Shown here: piece after piece, positions 47,469 to 56,128 of the stretch
How positions within the stretch are numbered: the first letter of the stretch is position 1
Layout of the letters: each line of letters begins with the position of its first letter
Source: Variovorax sp. V213
Lineage (GTDB): Bacteria; Pseudomonadota; Gammaproteobacteria; Burkholderiales; Burkholderiaceae_C
Length of the DNA: 64,000 nt
NCBI RefSeq assembly: GCF_041154455.1
Contig: NZ_AP028664.1
Coordinates: 62,001 to 126,000, forward strand
Direction: 5' to 3'
The notes under the pieces: generated by a model
Databases searched by the model: none
What the model saw: only the letters and a program-made list of their open reading frames with translations
What the model was told of the DNA's origin: nothing
Position numbers and translations under genes: made by a program

Positions 47469-48655
47469 GCAACAACGGCCTGCCCATTCTTCCCGGCGCC
47501 ACGCTCGGCGTGCTCGGCGGCGGCCAGCTGGGCCGCATGTTCGCCCATGCCGCCCAGCGCATGGGCTATTTCACGGCCGTGCTCGACCCCGATGCCGACA
47601 GCCCGGCCGGCCGCGTGAGCCATCACCACATCCATACCGACTACGCCGACGTCGACGGACTGGCGCGGCTCGCGGGCCTGGCCGATGCGGTCACGACCGA
47701 GTTCGAGAACGTGCCGGCCCCCTCGCTGGACAAGCTGTCGGCCGCCCGGCCCGTGTCGCCCGATGCCGCCGCCATTGCCATCGCGCAGGACCGCATCGCC
47801 GAAAAGGCCCATTTCACGCGCTGCGGCGTGGCCTGCGCGCCGTATGCGGTCATCGAGACTGCGGCCCAGCTTGCGGCCGGTGAAGACGGGCTGCTGCCCG
47901 GCATCCTCAAGACCGCGCGCCTCGGCTATGACGGCAAGGGGCAGCAGCGCGTGACCACGCGCGCCGAGCTGGTCGACGCCTGGCAGGCCGCGCACTGCGT
48001 GCCCTGCGTGCTCGAAAAGCTGCTGCCGCTCGAATTCGAATGCTCGGTGATCGTCGCGCGCGGCCGCGACGGGCAGCTGGTGCACTTTCCGCCGCAGCGC
48101 AACCTGCACCGCGATGGCATCCTGGCCGTGACCGAGGTGCATGCGCAGAACATGCCCAAGACCGTGGCGCAGGCGGCCATCAACTCCGCCAAGAGCATTG
48201 CGAACGGGCTGAACTACGTCGGCGTGCTGTGTGTGGAATTCTTCGTGTTGACCGACGGTTCGCTGGTGGTGAACGAAATGGCGCCGCGGCCGCACAACAG
48301 CGGCCACTACACCATGGAAGCCTGCGACGTGTCCCAGTTCGAGCTGCAGGTGCGCACGCTCGCGGGCCTGCCGCTGGCCCAGCCGCGCCAGCACAGCCCG
48401 GCGATCATGCTGAACCTGCTCGGCGACCTGTGGTTCACCGCAGGCGGCGACAAGCCGGCCGCGCCGCGCTGGAGCGACGTGCTCGCGCTGCCTGGCGTGC
48501 ACCTGCATCTCTACGGCAAGATCGAACCACGCCGCGGCCGCAAGATGGGCCACCTGACCCTCACCGGAGCCACGCTCGAAAGCGTGCGCGCCACGGCTTC
48601 CCAGGCTGCCACGCTGCTCGGCCTGCCGCCCCTTTCGGCGGCCGACTTCGCATGA
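47465..48655 (+). CDS. purK: N5-carboxyaminoimidazole ribonucleotide synthase
   Basis: A 396-residue ATP-grasp enzyme carboxylating AIR with bicarbonate. Motifs: LGVLGGGQLGRMFAHAAQRMGY, VTTEFENVPAPSLD, LKTARLGYDGKGQ, LEFECSVIVARG and the Mg site VEFFVLTDGSLVVNEMAPRPHNSGHYT. Its stop overlaps the sua5 start (ATGA), so purE-purK-sua5 are translated as a unit. Confidence 0.96.
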   Translation: MSNNGLPILPGATLGVLGGGQLGRMFAHAAQRMGYFTAVLDPDADSPAGRVSHHHIHTDYADVDGLARLAGLADAVTTEFENVPAPSLDKLSAARPVSPDAAAIAIAQDRIAEKAHFTRCGVACAPYAVIETAAQLAAGEDGLLPGILKTARLGYDGKGQQRVTTRAELVDAWQAAHCVPCVLEKLLPLEFECSVIVARGRDGQLVHFPPQRNLHRDGILAVTEVHAQNMPKTVAQAAINSAKSIANGLNYVGVLCVEFFVLTDGSLVVNEMAPRPHNSGHYTMEACDVSQFELQVRTLAGLPLAQPRQHSPAIMLNLLGDLWFTAGGDKPAAPRWSDVLALPGVHLHLYGKIEPRRGRKMGHLTLTGATLESVRATASQAATLLGLPPLSAADFA

Positions 48656-49653
48656 TCCTCGACGGGCAGGATCCTCACGCCATTGCCGAAGCCGTGCGCG
48701 TGCTGCGCGCGGGCGGGCTGGTCGCGTTTCCGACCGAAACCGTCTATGGGCTGGGCGCCGATGCCACCAGCGACATGGCGGTGGGCGGAATCTTCAAGGC
48801 CAAGGGCCGGCCGGCCGATCATCCGCTGATCGTCCACGTCGCGGCGGGCATCAAGGGCACCGAGTCGCTGTCGCGCTTTGCGCAGCCGCTGCCGCCCTTC
48901 GCGCAGAAGCTGGTGCAGGCCTTCTGGCCCGGTCCCCTGACGCTGATCGTCACGCGCCAGCCCGGCGTGGCTGGCGCGGCGGCCGGCGGGCAGGACACCA
49001 TCGGCCTGCGCTGCCCTTCGCATCCTGTGGCACAGGCGCTCCTTGAGGCCTGCGCAGAGCAGGGCGTGCCGGGCCTTGCCGGGCCGAGCGCCAACCGTTT
49101 CGGCCGCGTCAGCCCGACCACCGCGCAGCACGTGGTCGACGAGTTCGGCGATTCGCTGCCGGTGATCGACGGCGGCGCCTGCGATGTGGGTATCGAATCG
49201 ACCATCGTCGACTGCAGCCGCGGCGCGCCTGTGCTGCTGCGTCCGGGCCTGATCACGCGCGCACAGATCGAGGCCGCCGCGGGCGAGCGGCTGAGCGACC
49301 GCGAAGTGCTCGAAACGCCCGACCCGCGGGCCTCCGGCACGCTCGAGGCGCACTACGCGCCCAATGCCAAGCTGCGGTTGATGGACGCCAAGGCGATTCA
49401 GACCGCGCTCGACGTGCTCGGTGCGGGCGCCGCCAACATCGCGGTGTGGGCGCGCGCCGAACTGCGCAGCCCATCGCAGCGCGTGCTGCAGCGGCGCATG
49501 CCCGACGATGCGGTGGCCAGCGCGCACCAGCTGTTCGCGGTATTGCGCCAGTTCGACGCAGAGGGCGTCAAGCTGATCTGGGTGGAAACACCACCGGATA
49601 CGCCCGAATGGGAAGGCGTACGCGACCGCCTGCAGCGCGCCTCGATGGGCTAA
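48652..49653 (+). CDS. sua5: L-threonylcarbamoyladenylate synthase (Sua5/YrdC with Sua5 domain)
   Basis: A 333-residue enzyme making the intermediate for the t6A modification of tRNA. The N-terminal YrdC domain has GGLVAFPTETVYGLGADAT, KGRPADHPLIVHV and FWPGPLTLIV; GLAGPSANRFGRVSPTTAQHVVDEFG and STIVDCSRGAPVLLRPG follow, and the extra C-terminal Sua5 domain (residues 230-333) starts after SGTLEAHYAP. tsaB of the same pathway is at 55.3 kb. Confidence 0.94.
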   Translation: MILDGQDPHAIAEAVRVLRAGGLVAFPTETVYGLGADATSDMAVGGIFKAKGRPADHPLIVHVAAGIKGTESLSRFAQPLPPFAQKLVQAFWPGPLTLIVTRQPGVAGAAAGGQDTIGLRCPSHPVAQALLEACAEQGVPGLAGPSANRFGRVSPTTAQHVVDEFGDSLPVIDGGACDVGIESTIVDCSRGAPVLLRPGLITRAQIEAAAGERLSDREVLETPDPRASGTLEAHYAPNAKLRLMDAKAIQTALDVLGAGAANIAVWARAELRSPSQRVLQRRMPDDAVASAHQLFAVLRQFDAEGVKLIWVETPPDTPEWEGVRDRLQRASMG

Positions 49654-49662
49654 CCCCCAGGC

Positions 49663-51246
49663 TCAACCGCCTGCGGCCAGCACGCCCTGGAAGAAACCTC
49701 TCGCCGAGGCCAGACAGAATGGGGGCGCCAGCGTGCCGTGGTAGGCCAGGGTGACGGCCTGCCGCTTGTCGGCGTCGGTGCCGGGGGTGTTCTGCGCGAG
49801 GGTGCTCTTGGCCTGCGCGAAGCCGGCGCGCGCGGCGGAATAGGCGTCGGTGGTGGCCGTGTCTTCCAGGTCGACCACCGTCAGCGCGGCAGTGGGCATG
49901 CCGCGGGCGCGGAAGTAGCCGGCGGTGGCGCGGGTGCTCAGGAAGTTCACGGTCGGGTCGTTGGCGCCACCGCACATCAGCACCGGCCGGGCCGGCAGCC
50001 AGTTGCGCAGGTCGTTGGCGCGCGCCGCCTTGCGGAAGCCCACGGCCGGCCTGCAGTCCAGCGGCGAGGTCGTGCTGAGCGAGCCGGCCGTGGCGGGCAG
50101 CGCGTTGCCGGGGCAGGGATTCGCCAGGATGTCGCTGGCGGCCTGTGTCAGGTAGGTCTGGCGGATCAGGTTGTTGGCGCCATAGAAGATCGACAGCTCC
50201 GGGCTCACCGGTCCGGGCGTTGCGCCGGCAGGAAACAGCGCGAGCTGCGGCAGCTTGCCATTGGCATACAGGGTGGTGAGGGGCGTCAGGCTCGGCAGCA
50301 GGGTGTCGATGCCGGTGGCGTACTGCGCTTCGTAGATGTCGGCGGTGCTGCCATACACGTCGCCGAACTGCTGCTGCCAGCTGGCCGAGAGCAGCGGCAC
50401 GAAGAGCGTGCTGCCGAGGGCCGGCCAGCCCAGGAAGGTGTAGTCCGCCAGCAGGCCGATGGCCGATGGGGCCGAGAGCGGCGCCGACGCCGTCACCGCC
50501 TTGCCCGTGGCCTGCATCTCGCGGTGCGCCGCCATCGCCACGTAGCCGCCCTGCGAATAGCCGGTGATCAGCAGCGAGCCCGCGTCCGCCGCGTCGATGC
50601 CCGAAAAAGTCTTGCGCGCCGCCGTGAGCGCATCGACCATGTCCTTGCCCTGCTGGTCGCCGTTGAGATACGGGTGATAGGGCAGCGTCGACTTGTCGTA
50701 GCCCGCGTAGTTGGGCGCCACCACGATGTAGCCCTGCGCGGCGAACATGGCGGCGATCGTCAGGCCTTCGCCCGCGGCCGGCTGGGTCGAGTCGGTCCAC
50801 CTGGCGAGGTTGTAGTTGCGCGCGGCGGTGGTGCCGTGCGCATACAGGACCACCGGGCGCGCTCCGTTGCAGGCCACGTCGGCCCCTGACGGCAGCATGA
50901 TCGCGGCCGTCGCGTTGGTGGCCTCGCCCTTGCCACCCACGGTGCGGTATTCGAGGTAGCGTACCTCGACCCCGCACTTGGGCGTGCCGGCCACCTGCAG
51001 CAAGGCCTTGCCCTGGTCGCTGGCCTGCAGGTTGGTCCTGAACTGGTCGGCCGTCAGCTTTGCGGTCTGCTCGGGCGGGTCGGTGACGACCGATCCGCGG
51101 CCGGTGTCGCCGGCCGGCGGCGGAAGCCCCACGCCGATGCCGCCGCCCCCTCCGCCGCCACCGCAGGCGGCCAGCAGCAAGGTGACGCCGGCGAGCGCCG
51201 AAAGCCGATGCATCGGCGAGGATGGTTGTCTTCGGGGCTGGTTCAC
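49663..51246 (-). CDS. Secreted lipase-like alpha/beta-hydrolase lipoprotein
   Basis: A 527-residue protein with an N-terminal signal (HRLSALAGVTLLLAAC) and lipobox LAAC, then an eight-glycine tract. The catalytic fold has VVLYAHGTTAARNY (oxyanion region), LLITGYSQGGYVAMAAHREM (nucleophile Ser in G-Y-S-Q-G), a candidate Asp in MCGGANDPTVNF and a late His in VTLAYHGTL. The pattern resembles secretory lipases and feruloyl-esterase-like hydrolases. The GTG at 51246 is strongly supported by AGGAGG seven bases upstream, giving a 12-residue pre-sequence. Convergent with sua5. Confidence 0.82.
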   Translation of the reverse strand: MNQPRRQPSSPMHRLSALAGVTLLLAACGGGGGGGGIGVGLPPPAGDTGRGSVVTDPPEQTAKLTADQFRTNLQASDQGKALLQVAGTPKCGVEVRYLEYRTVGGKGEATNATAAIMLPSGADVACNGARPVVLYAHGTTAARNYNLARWTDSTQPAAGEGLTIAAMFAAQGYIVVAPNYAGYDKSTLPYHPYLNGDQQGKDMVDALTAARKTFSGIDAADAGSLLITGYSQGGYVAMAAHREMQATGKAVTASAPLSAPSAIGLLADYTFLGWPALGSTLFVPLLSASWQQQFGDVYGSTADIYEAQYATGIDTLLPSLTPLTTLYANGKLPQLALFPAGATPGPVSPELSIFYGANNLIRQTYLTQAASDILANPCPGNALPATAGSLSTTSPLDCRPAVGFRKAARANDLRNWLPARPVLMCGGANDPTVNFLSTRATAGYFRARGMPTAALTVVDLEDTATTDAYSAARAGFAQAKSTLAQNTPGTDADKRQAVTLAYHGTLAPPFCLASARGFFQGVLAAGG

Positions 51247-51385
51247 GGCGTGCCTCCTGGCATTTTATTTGTCGGACCGAACGGGCGTCCGATTCTGTGC
51301 AGCGCCATGCCCGGGCGCAAGCGGCGCGTATACCTAGAGAAGTTTTCAGTACACGGCCGCCCCGGAACGGATGCCGGCCGCCGGC

Positions 51386-52819
51386 TCAGTTGTCCTGGGA
51401 GGCCCAGTCGACCAGCGCGTCGAAGGCGGCGCGCGCGGCCCCCGCGTTCTCGCCGTTGGCAATGGCCACCAGCACGTAGCGCCGGCCGCTCGCGCCGTGC
51501 ACGTAGCCGGCCACCCCGGCCGAATCGCGCAGCGAGCCCGTCTTCAGGTGGGCCGCGCCGCCCGAGCGCAGCGCGCGCTTCCTGAGTGTGCCGTCCACCC
51601 CTGTGGCGGGCAGCGACGACACCAGTTCCGGCATCACCGGCGAGCGCCAGGCCACCTGCAGCATCTTGGCTAGCGCCGCCGCGCTGATGCGCTCGTCGCG
51701 CGACAGGCCCGAGCCGTTGTCGAACACCGGCGGCGCCTCGCCGGTGCCGATGCGGTCGCGCCACCACTGGCCCAGCGCGTTGCGCGAGGCCTCGAAGCTG
51801 CCGCGGTTCTTCTGCGTGAGCCCGATCGTGAGGAACACCTGCTGCGCCATCACGTTGTTGCTGTACTTGTTGATGTCGCGGACCACCTCCGCGAGCGGCG
51901 GCGATCCGAATTCGAAGGCCGGCCTGAGGCCCGCCGGCACCCGGCCCTCGCGCATCTGGCCGCCGACGCGGCCGCCCATTTCCGCCCACAGGCCGCCGAT
52001 GGCGCGCAGGCCGTAGGTGCGCGGATCGGCATACGCCACCGCCCAGTTTTTTTCGCCGCAGGCAGCCGGAAGACCGCCCATGAAGCGGACGCGGTTCGGG
52101 TCGCTGAAGTCGGGCTTGAGCGCCGCGCGCCAGTCGCCGCATTCGCCGGGCGCGAGCGCCACCGTGGGCTGCATCGACACGCTGGCAAGCGGGGGCTCGT
52201 AGCTCACGCGCGCCTGCTGGCCGCCGCGCTCGGGCGTGAAGATCATGTTGACCGACTTGAAGTTGACCAGCAGCGCGTCGGGCGAGGCGTTGTAGGGGCG
52301 CAGCGGCTCGCCGTCGAAGGCGCCCGGGTCGTTCTCGATCGTGTTCTCGAAGGCGCTGCGGTCGAGCACGATGTCGCCGCTCACGGTGGTGATGCCCAGC
52401 CCCTGCACGCGCCGCAGCAGCAGCCAGGCCCGTTCCAGCACCAGCTTGGGATCGCCCTGGCCCTTGATGTAGAGGTTGCCGTTGAGCACGCCGTTGCTCA
52501 CCGTGCCGTCGACATAGACCGGCGTGCTCCAGCTGTAGGCCGCACCCAGCAGGTCGAGCGCGGCATAGGTGGTGACCAGCTTCATGATGGACGCCGGGTT
52601 GACCGGCACCTGCGTGCGCCAGGCCAGCCGCGGCGGGCGCACGCCGTCGGCGTCGGCCACCAGCATCGTCACCGAATCGCGCGGCACCTTGGCACGCGCC
52701 AGGGCGGCCTCGACTCCGGCCGGAAAAGCCTGCTGTGCAAGGGCTCCCGCCGCGGCCCCTGCGGTGAAGAAAAAGGCGCAGGCGGCACGAACGAAGGAGC
52801 GGCGGCGAAGATGAGGCAT
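51386..52819 (-). CDS. dacB: D-alanyl-D-alanine carboxypeptidase/endopeptidase (PBP4/DacB)
   Basis: A 477-residue periplasmic class C penicillin-binding protein. After the signal peptide (residues 1-28, ending GALAQ) the three active-site motifs occur in order: S77-x-x-K80 (NPASIMKL), S320-N-N (KYSNNVM) and K426-T-G (LKTGSL). The long insertion between the first two motifs is typical of PBP4. It trims and cleaves peptidoglycan peptides. An in-frame start at 52846 would spoil the signal peptide. Confidence 0.93.
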   Translation of the reverse strand: MPHLRRRSFVRAACAFFFTAGAAAGALAQQAFPAGVEAALARAKVPRDSVTMLVADADGVRPPRLAWRTQVPVNPASIMKLVTTYAALDLLGAAYSWSTPVYVDGTVSNGVLNGNLYIKGQGDPKLVLERAWLLLRRVQGLGITTVSGDIVLDRSAFENTIENDPGAFDGEPLRPYNASPDALLVNFKSVNMIFTPERGGQQARVSYEPPLASVSMQPTVALAPGECGDWRAALKPDFSDPNRVRFMGGLPAACGEKNWAVAYADPRTYGLRAIGGLWAEMGGRVGGQMREGRVPAGLRPAFEFGSPPLAEVVRDINKYSNNVMAQQVFLTIGLTQKNRGSFEASRNALGQWWRDRIGTGEAPPVFDNGSGLSRDERISAAALAKMLQVAWRSPVMPELVSSLPATGVDGTLRKRALRSGGAAHLKTGSLRDSAGVAGYVHGASGRRYVLVAIANGENAGAARAAFDALVDWASQDN

Positions 52820-52826
52820 CGACCGA

Positions 52827-53414
52827 TTATCCCGGCGCGAAAACATGCAGCTGCGCGTGATACAGCAGCATCACCGTCTTGGCATCGACGATGCGCCCGT
52901 CCGCGACCATGGCCAGCGCCTCGTCGATGCCCAGTTCGAGCACTTCGATGTCCTCGCCCTCGTCGGCCAAGCCTCCGCCATCGCCGATGCGCATCGAAGG
53001 GTCGTATTCGGCAATGAAGAAGTGCAGCTTCTCGGTGACCGAGCCCGGGCTCATGAAGGCTTCGAGGATCTTCTGCACCGCACCGAGCCGATAGCCCAGT
53101 TCTTCTTCCACCTCGGCGCGAATGCGCTCTTCGGGCGCCGCGTTGTCGAGCAGGCCCGCCGCGGCCTCGATCAGCAGGTCGTCGTGCCCGTTGACGAAGG
53201 CCGGGTAGCGGAACTGCCGCGTCAGCAGCACCGTGCGCTGCGCCAGGTTGTACGGAAGCAGCGTGGCACCGTTGCCGCGGTCGTAGGTTTCGCGGTGCGT
53301 GCGCTGCCACTGGCCGTCGTTGCGCCGCCAGTCGAAGGCGGTGGTCTTCAGCGTGTACCAGTTGTCGGAAAGCAAGGTGACTTCGTGCACCCGGACGCGG
53401 TCGTGAATCGTCAT
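52827..53414 (-). CDS. NUDIX hydrolase (NudK/ADP-ribose-type)
   Basis: A 195-residue hydrolase of nucleoside diphosphate derivatives. The NUDIX box reads GLLDNAAPEERIRAEVEEELGY; the catalytic EVEEELGY is intact but the first conserved Glu of the box is Ala. The start TIHDRVRVHEVTLLSDNWYTLKTTAFDWRRNDG and the PGSVTEKLHFFIAEYD segment match the GDP-mannose pyrophosphatase (NudK) subfamily. The start at 53414 is the best fit; a start at 53465 would run through the intergenic repeats. Confidence 0.85.
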   Translation of the reverse strand: MTIHDRVRVHEVTLLSDNWYTLKTTAFDWRRNDGQWQRTHRETYDRGNGATLLPYNLAQRTVLLTRQFRYPAFVNGHDDLLIEAAAGLLDNAAPEERIRAEVEEELGYRLGAVQKILEAFMSPGSVTEKLHFFIAEYDPSMRIGDGGGLADEGEDIEVLELGIDEALAMVADGRIVDAKTVMLLYHAQLHVFAPG

Positions 53415-53433
53415 GGGAGCGCAGCTTATGCGT

Positions 53434-53464
53434 AAATTCGTGCATAAACAAGAAAATTCGTGCA
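53434..53464 (+). promoter_or_regulatory. Two direct repeats AAATTCGTGCA, operator candidate for the DeoR regulator
   Basis: AAATTCGTGCA at 53434-53444 and again at 53454-53464, exactly 20 bases apart (two helical turns), in the 80-base divergent gap between the NUDIX and DeoR genes. Both lie before the regulator's ATG. DeoR-family proteins often bind tandem direct repeats, so autoregulation and control of the NUDIX gene are likely. Confidence 0.6.
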
Positions 53465-53494
53465 AACGACTGTCCTGCCAGCTACCATCGCCCG

Positions 53495-54259
53495 ATGCTC
53501 ACCCGCCAGCGCAAGCAACACATCCTTTCGGTCCTGCAGCGCGACGGCAACGTCGTCGCCAAGTCGCTCAGCGGGGAGCTCGGGCTGTCGGAAGACACCA
53601 TCCGGCGCGACTTGCGGGAGCTGGCCGCCGAGGGCTTGCTGCAGCGCGTGCACGGCGGCGCGCTCCCGCTTGCCAGGGCCGAAGCCGATTTCGCGGGCCG
53701 GCTGCAGCTCGCGACCGCGGAGAAGGTGGCCATCGGCCGCGCCGCGGCGCGCCTGGTGCGGCCCGGGCAGGTGGTGTTCATCGACGGCGGCACCACGGCG
53801 GTCCAGATGGCGCGGCACCTGCCGAAGAGCCTGCGCGCCACCGTGGTCACGCACAGCCCGTCGGTCGCGGTCGAGTTGGTGGACCACGCCGACATCGAAG
53901 TGGTGCTGATCGGCGGGCGCCTCTTCAGGCATTCGATGGTGGCGGTGGGCGCGGCGGCGATGGACGCCATCTCGCGCATCCACGCCGACACCTGCTTCCT
54001 GGGCGTGACCGGCGTGCATGCCGAGGCCGGACTGACCACCGGCGATGCCGAAGAGGCCGCGATCAAGCGCGCGCTCATGGCCGCCGCGGCCGAGACGGTG
54101 GTGCTGGCCTCGTCGGAAAAGATCGGCGCCGCCTCGGCCTGGATGGTCAACCCCGTATCGGCGGCCACCCGCCTGCTGGTGTCGCCGGAAGCGCCGGCGA
54201 CCGCGCTGGCGCCGCTGCGCAAGGCCGGGCTCGACATTCTTCGCAGCGACGGCGGCTGA
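53495..54259 (+). CDS. DeoR family transcriptional regulator
   Basis: A 254-residue repressor with the N-terminal DeoR helix-turn-helix (RKQHILSVLQRDGNVVAKSLSGELGLSEDTIRRDLRELAAEGLLQRVHGGAL) and a C-terminal sugar-phosphate sensor domain of the DeoRC type (FIDGGTTAVQMARHL, VVLIGGRLFRHSMVAVG, FLGVTGVHAEAGLTTGDAEEAAIKRAL, VVLASSEKIGAASAWMV). The effector is likely a phosphorylated sugar. The divergent NUDIX hydrolase could act on a nucleotide sugar, which would fit. Confidence 0.93.
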   Translation: MLTRQRKQHILSVLQRDGNVVAKSLSGELGLSEDTIRRDLRELAAEGLLQRVHGGALPLARAEADFAGRLQLATAEKVAIGRAAARLVRPGQVVFIDGGTTAVQMARHLPKSLRATVVTHSPSVAVELVDHADIEVVLIGGRLFRHSMVAVGAAAMDAISRIHADTCFLGVTGVHAEAGLTTGDAEEAAIKRALMAAAAETVVLASSEKIGAASAWMVNPVSAATRLLVSPEAPATALAPLRKAGLDILRSDGG

Positions 54260-54314
54260 TCGCCGCATTCGGCGCCGATTCGCCCCTGGCCGGCGCGGCC
54301 CAGTGCGGGCCCTC

Positions 54315-54320
54315 GATAAT
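54315..54320 (+). promoter_or_regulatory. -10 box candidate for the EamA transporter, possible leaderless start
   Basis: GATAAT lies six bases before the ATG at 54327. The bases between are CGGGGG; they are too close to the ATG to be a good ribosome site. Confidence 0.3.
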
Positions 54321-54326
54321 CGGGGG

Positions 54327-55346
54327 ATGCCCGCCATGCCCCGTCTCTCGCCCCGCACGCTCGGCATCGGCGCGGCCGTGGTCACCGTGCTGGTCTGGAC
54401 GGCCTTCATCGTGATCGCCCGGGCCTCGGCCGCACGCTCGCTCACCCCGTTCGACCTGGCGCTGGCGCGCATTTGCGGCGCCAGCCTGGTGCTGGTGCCC
54501 TGGGGTGCCTGGATGGTAATGAAGGACCTCCGGCAAAAGGACGGACTCACCGCCTCTTCGCTCTTCGGCCTCTCGCCCCTGTCGCTGCGCGTGACCGCAA
54601 GCGCCGGCATCCTCGGCGGCGTGGCCTATGCCATGCTGGCCTACAGCGGTTTCTTCTTCGCGCCAGCAGGCCACGCCTCGGTGCTGATGCCCGGCAGCCT
54701 GCCGCTGTGGACCACGCTGCTGGCGGCCCTGGTGCTGCGCGACCGCATCACGCCGGGCCGCGCTTTCGGGCTGGCGCTGATCGTGGCCGGCGACCTGGTG
54801 GTCGGCGGGCGCAGCCTGCTGCACGCCTTTGAGGGCGGCGAGGTCTGGAAGGGCGACCTGCTCTTCATGGCGGCCGCCTTCTGCTGGGCCTGCTACAGCG
54901 TGGTGGCGCGCCGCCATGGGCTCGACGCCGTGCGCGCGACCATCGCCATCACCGTCTTCGCGCTGCTGACCTATGTACCCGTGTACAGCCTGCTGGTGGC
55001 TGGCGGTGCGGTGGCGAGCCGCATCGGCTCCGCACCGTGGGCAGAGGTGGCGTTCCAGATGCTGTTCCAGGGCGTCGGCTCGGTCGTCATCTCGGGCATC
55101 ACGTTCACGAAGATGATCCAGTACTTCGGACCGGTGCGCAGCACCATGATCACGGCGCTCGTGCCCGGGCTCTCGGCCTTCGGCGCGGTGATCTGGCTCG
55201 ACGAGCCGCTGCACTGGAACCTGATCGCCGGCCTGCTTCTGGTGACCGCCGGCATCCTGTTCGGCGTGCAGAAGTCGGCGACCGGGGCGCGCAATGCCGC
55301 GATGCCCACGGTTCCGGCCGCCGCCATGGGGCGACGCGATGCCTAA
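54327..55346 (+). CDS. EamA/DMT family membrane transporter
   Basis: A 339-residue protein with about ten hydrophobic segments forming two EamA repeats: the first around VVTVLVWTAFIVIARASA to LLAALVLRDRITPGRAFGLALIVAGDLVVGG, the second around FMAAAFCWACYSVVARRHG to GAVIWLDEPLHWNLIAGLLLVTAGILFG. Members export amino acids, metabolites or drugs; no substrate can be assigned. Its end overlaps tsaB by eight bases. Confidence 0.88.
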   Translation: MPAMPRLSPRTLGIGAAVVTVLVWTAFIVIARASAARSLTPFDLALARICGASLVLVPWGAWMVMKDLRQKDGLTASSLFGLSPLSLRVTASAGILGGVAYAMLAYSGFFFAPAGHASVLMPGSLPLWTTLLAALVLRDRITPGRAFGLALIVAGDLVVGGRSLLHAFEGGEVWKGDLLFMAAAFCWACYSVVARRHGLDAVRATIAITVFALLTYVPVYSLLVAGGAVASRIGSAPWAEVAFQMLFQGVGSVVISGITFTKMIQYFGPVRSTMITALVPGLSAFGAVIWLDEPLHWNLIAGLLLVTAGILFGVQKSATGARNAAMPTVPAAAMGRRDA

Positions 55347-56067
55347 GCTCCTGGCTTTCGACACCAGCACCGAACACCTGTCGGTGGCGGTGCGCCACGG
55401 CGAGCGCCTGTTCACGCACAGCGGGGCCGGCGGGGCGCAGGCGTCGAGCACGCTGATCCCGCTCATCCTGCAATTGCTGGGCGAGGCCGGGCTCGAGCTG
55501 GCCGCGCTGGACGCCGTTGCCTTCGGCCGCGGGCCGGGTTCCTTCACGGGCCTGCGCACCGCCTGCTCGGTGGCGCAGGGCCTGGCCTTCGGCTCCCGCG
55601 TGCCACTGCTGCCGGTCGACACGCTGCTGGCCGTGGCCGAGGAGGCCCGCCATGCCTTCGGCGCCCGCCAGGTGGTGGCCGCGCTCGACGCGCGCATGGA
55701 CCAGCTCTATGCCGCGCGCTACGACTTCGATGGCGGCGCTGCGCTGGGCGCCCTGCCAGGCGATGGCGGCGAGCCGCTGCTGCTCGCGCCCGAAGCGCTC
55801 GAGGTGCCCGCCGGCTGGTCCCTCGCCGGCAACGCCTTTGCCGCCTATGGCCCGCGCCTTGCGCCGGCCGCGGCGCGCCACGAGGTGCTGCCGACCGCCA
55901 CCGCCATGCTCCGCCTCGCGCCCGCGCTGCTGGCCGCCGGCCGCACCGTGGACGCGGCACATGCCTGGCCGCTCTATGTTCGCGATAAAGTGGCGCAAAC
56001 GACCGATGAGCGCGCTGCCATCAAGGCGGCCGCCGTCGCGGTTCCACCTGTTGCCAGCAAACCATGA
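55339..56067 (+). CDS. tsaB: tRNA threonylcarbamoyladenosine biosynthesis protein TsaB
   Basis: A 242-residue ASKHA-fold protein that pairs with TsaD and TsaE for t6A modification. It opens MPKLLAFDTSTEHLSVAV and has AFGRGPGSFTGLRTACSVAQGLAFG, the family signature, and ALDARMDQLYAARYDF. It is followed by rimI, a common pairing. Confidence 0.93.
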   Translation: MPKLLAFDTSTEHLSVAVRHGERLFTHSGAGGAQASSTLIPLILQLLGEAGLELAALDAVAFGRGPGSFTGLRTACSVAQGLAFGSRVPLLPVDTLLAVAEEARHAFGARQVVAALDARMDQLYAARYDFDGGAALGALPGDGGEPLLLAPEALEVPAGWSLAGNAFAAYGPRLAPAAARHEVLPTATAMLRLAPALLAAGRTVDAAHAWPLYVRDKVAQTTDERAAIKAAAVAVPPVASKP

Positions 56068-56072
56068 GCGCC

Positions 56073-56122
56073 GCGCCGGGCCGCCCCAAGCAAGCTCGCA
56101 CCGCAGTGCGAAGCACGGAGGT
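56073..56122 (+). repeat. GC-rich intergenic element carrying the rimI ribosome site
   Basis: A stretch between tsaB and rimI containing GGGCCGCCCCAAGCAAGC and the dyad GCAC-CGCA-GTGC, ending GCACGGAGG, which serves as the Shine-Dalgarno for rimI. I recall similar strings scattered in Variovorax-type genomes, so it may be another dispersed element; only this copy is visible here. Confidence 0.3.
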
Positions 56123-56128
56123 AATCGA

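Noticed and set aside
51272..51292. TCGGAC-N9-GTCCGA upstream of the lipase-like gene
   Set aside because: Six-base arms in GC-rich DNA without a regulator nearby; not enough support for an operator call.
55517..56128. N-terminal extension of rimI through tsaB
   Set aside because: The extension is Arg/Pro/Ala-rich and lies out of frame in tsaB; a GGAGG site marks the true start at 56129.
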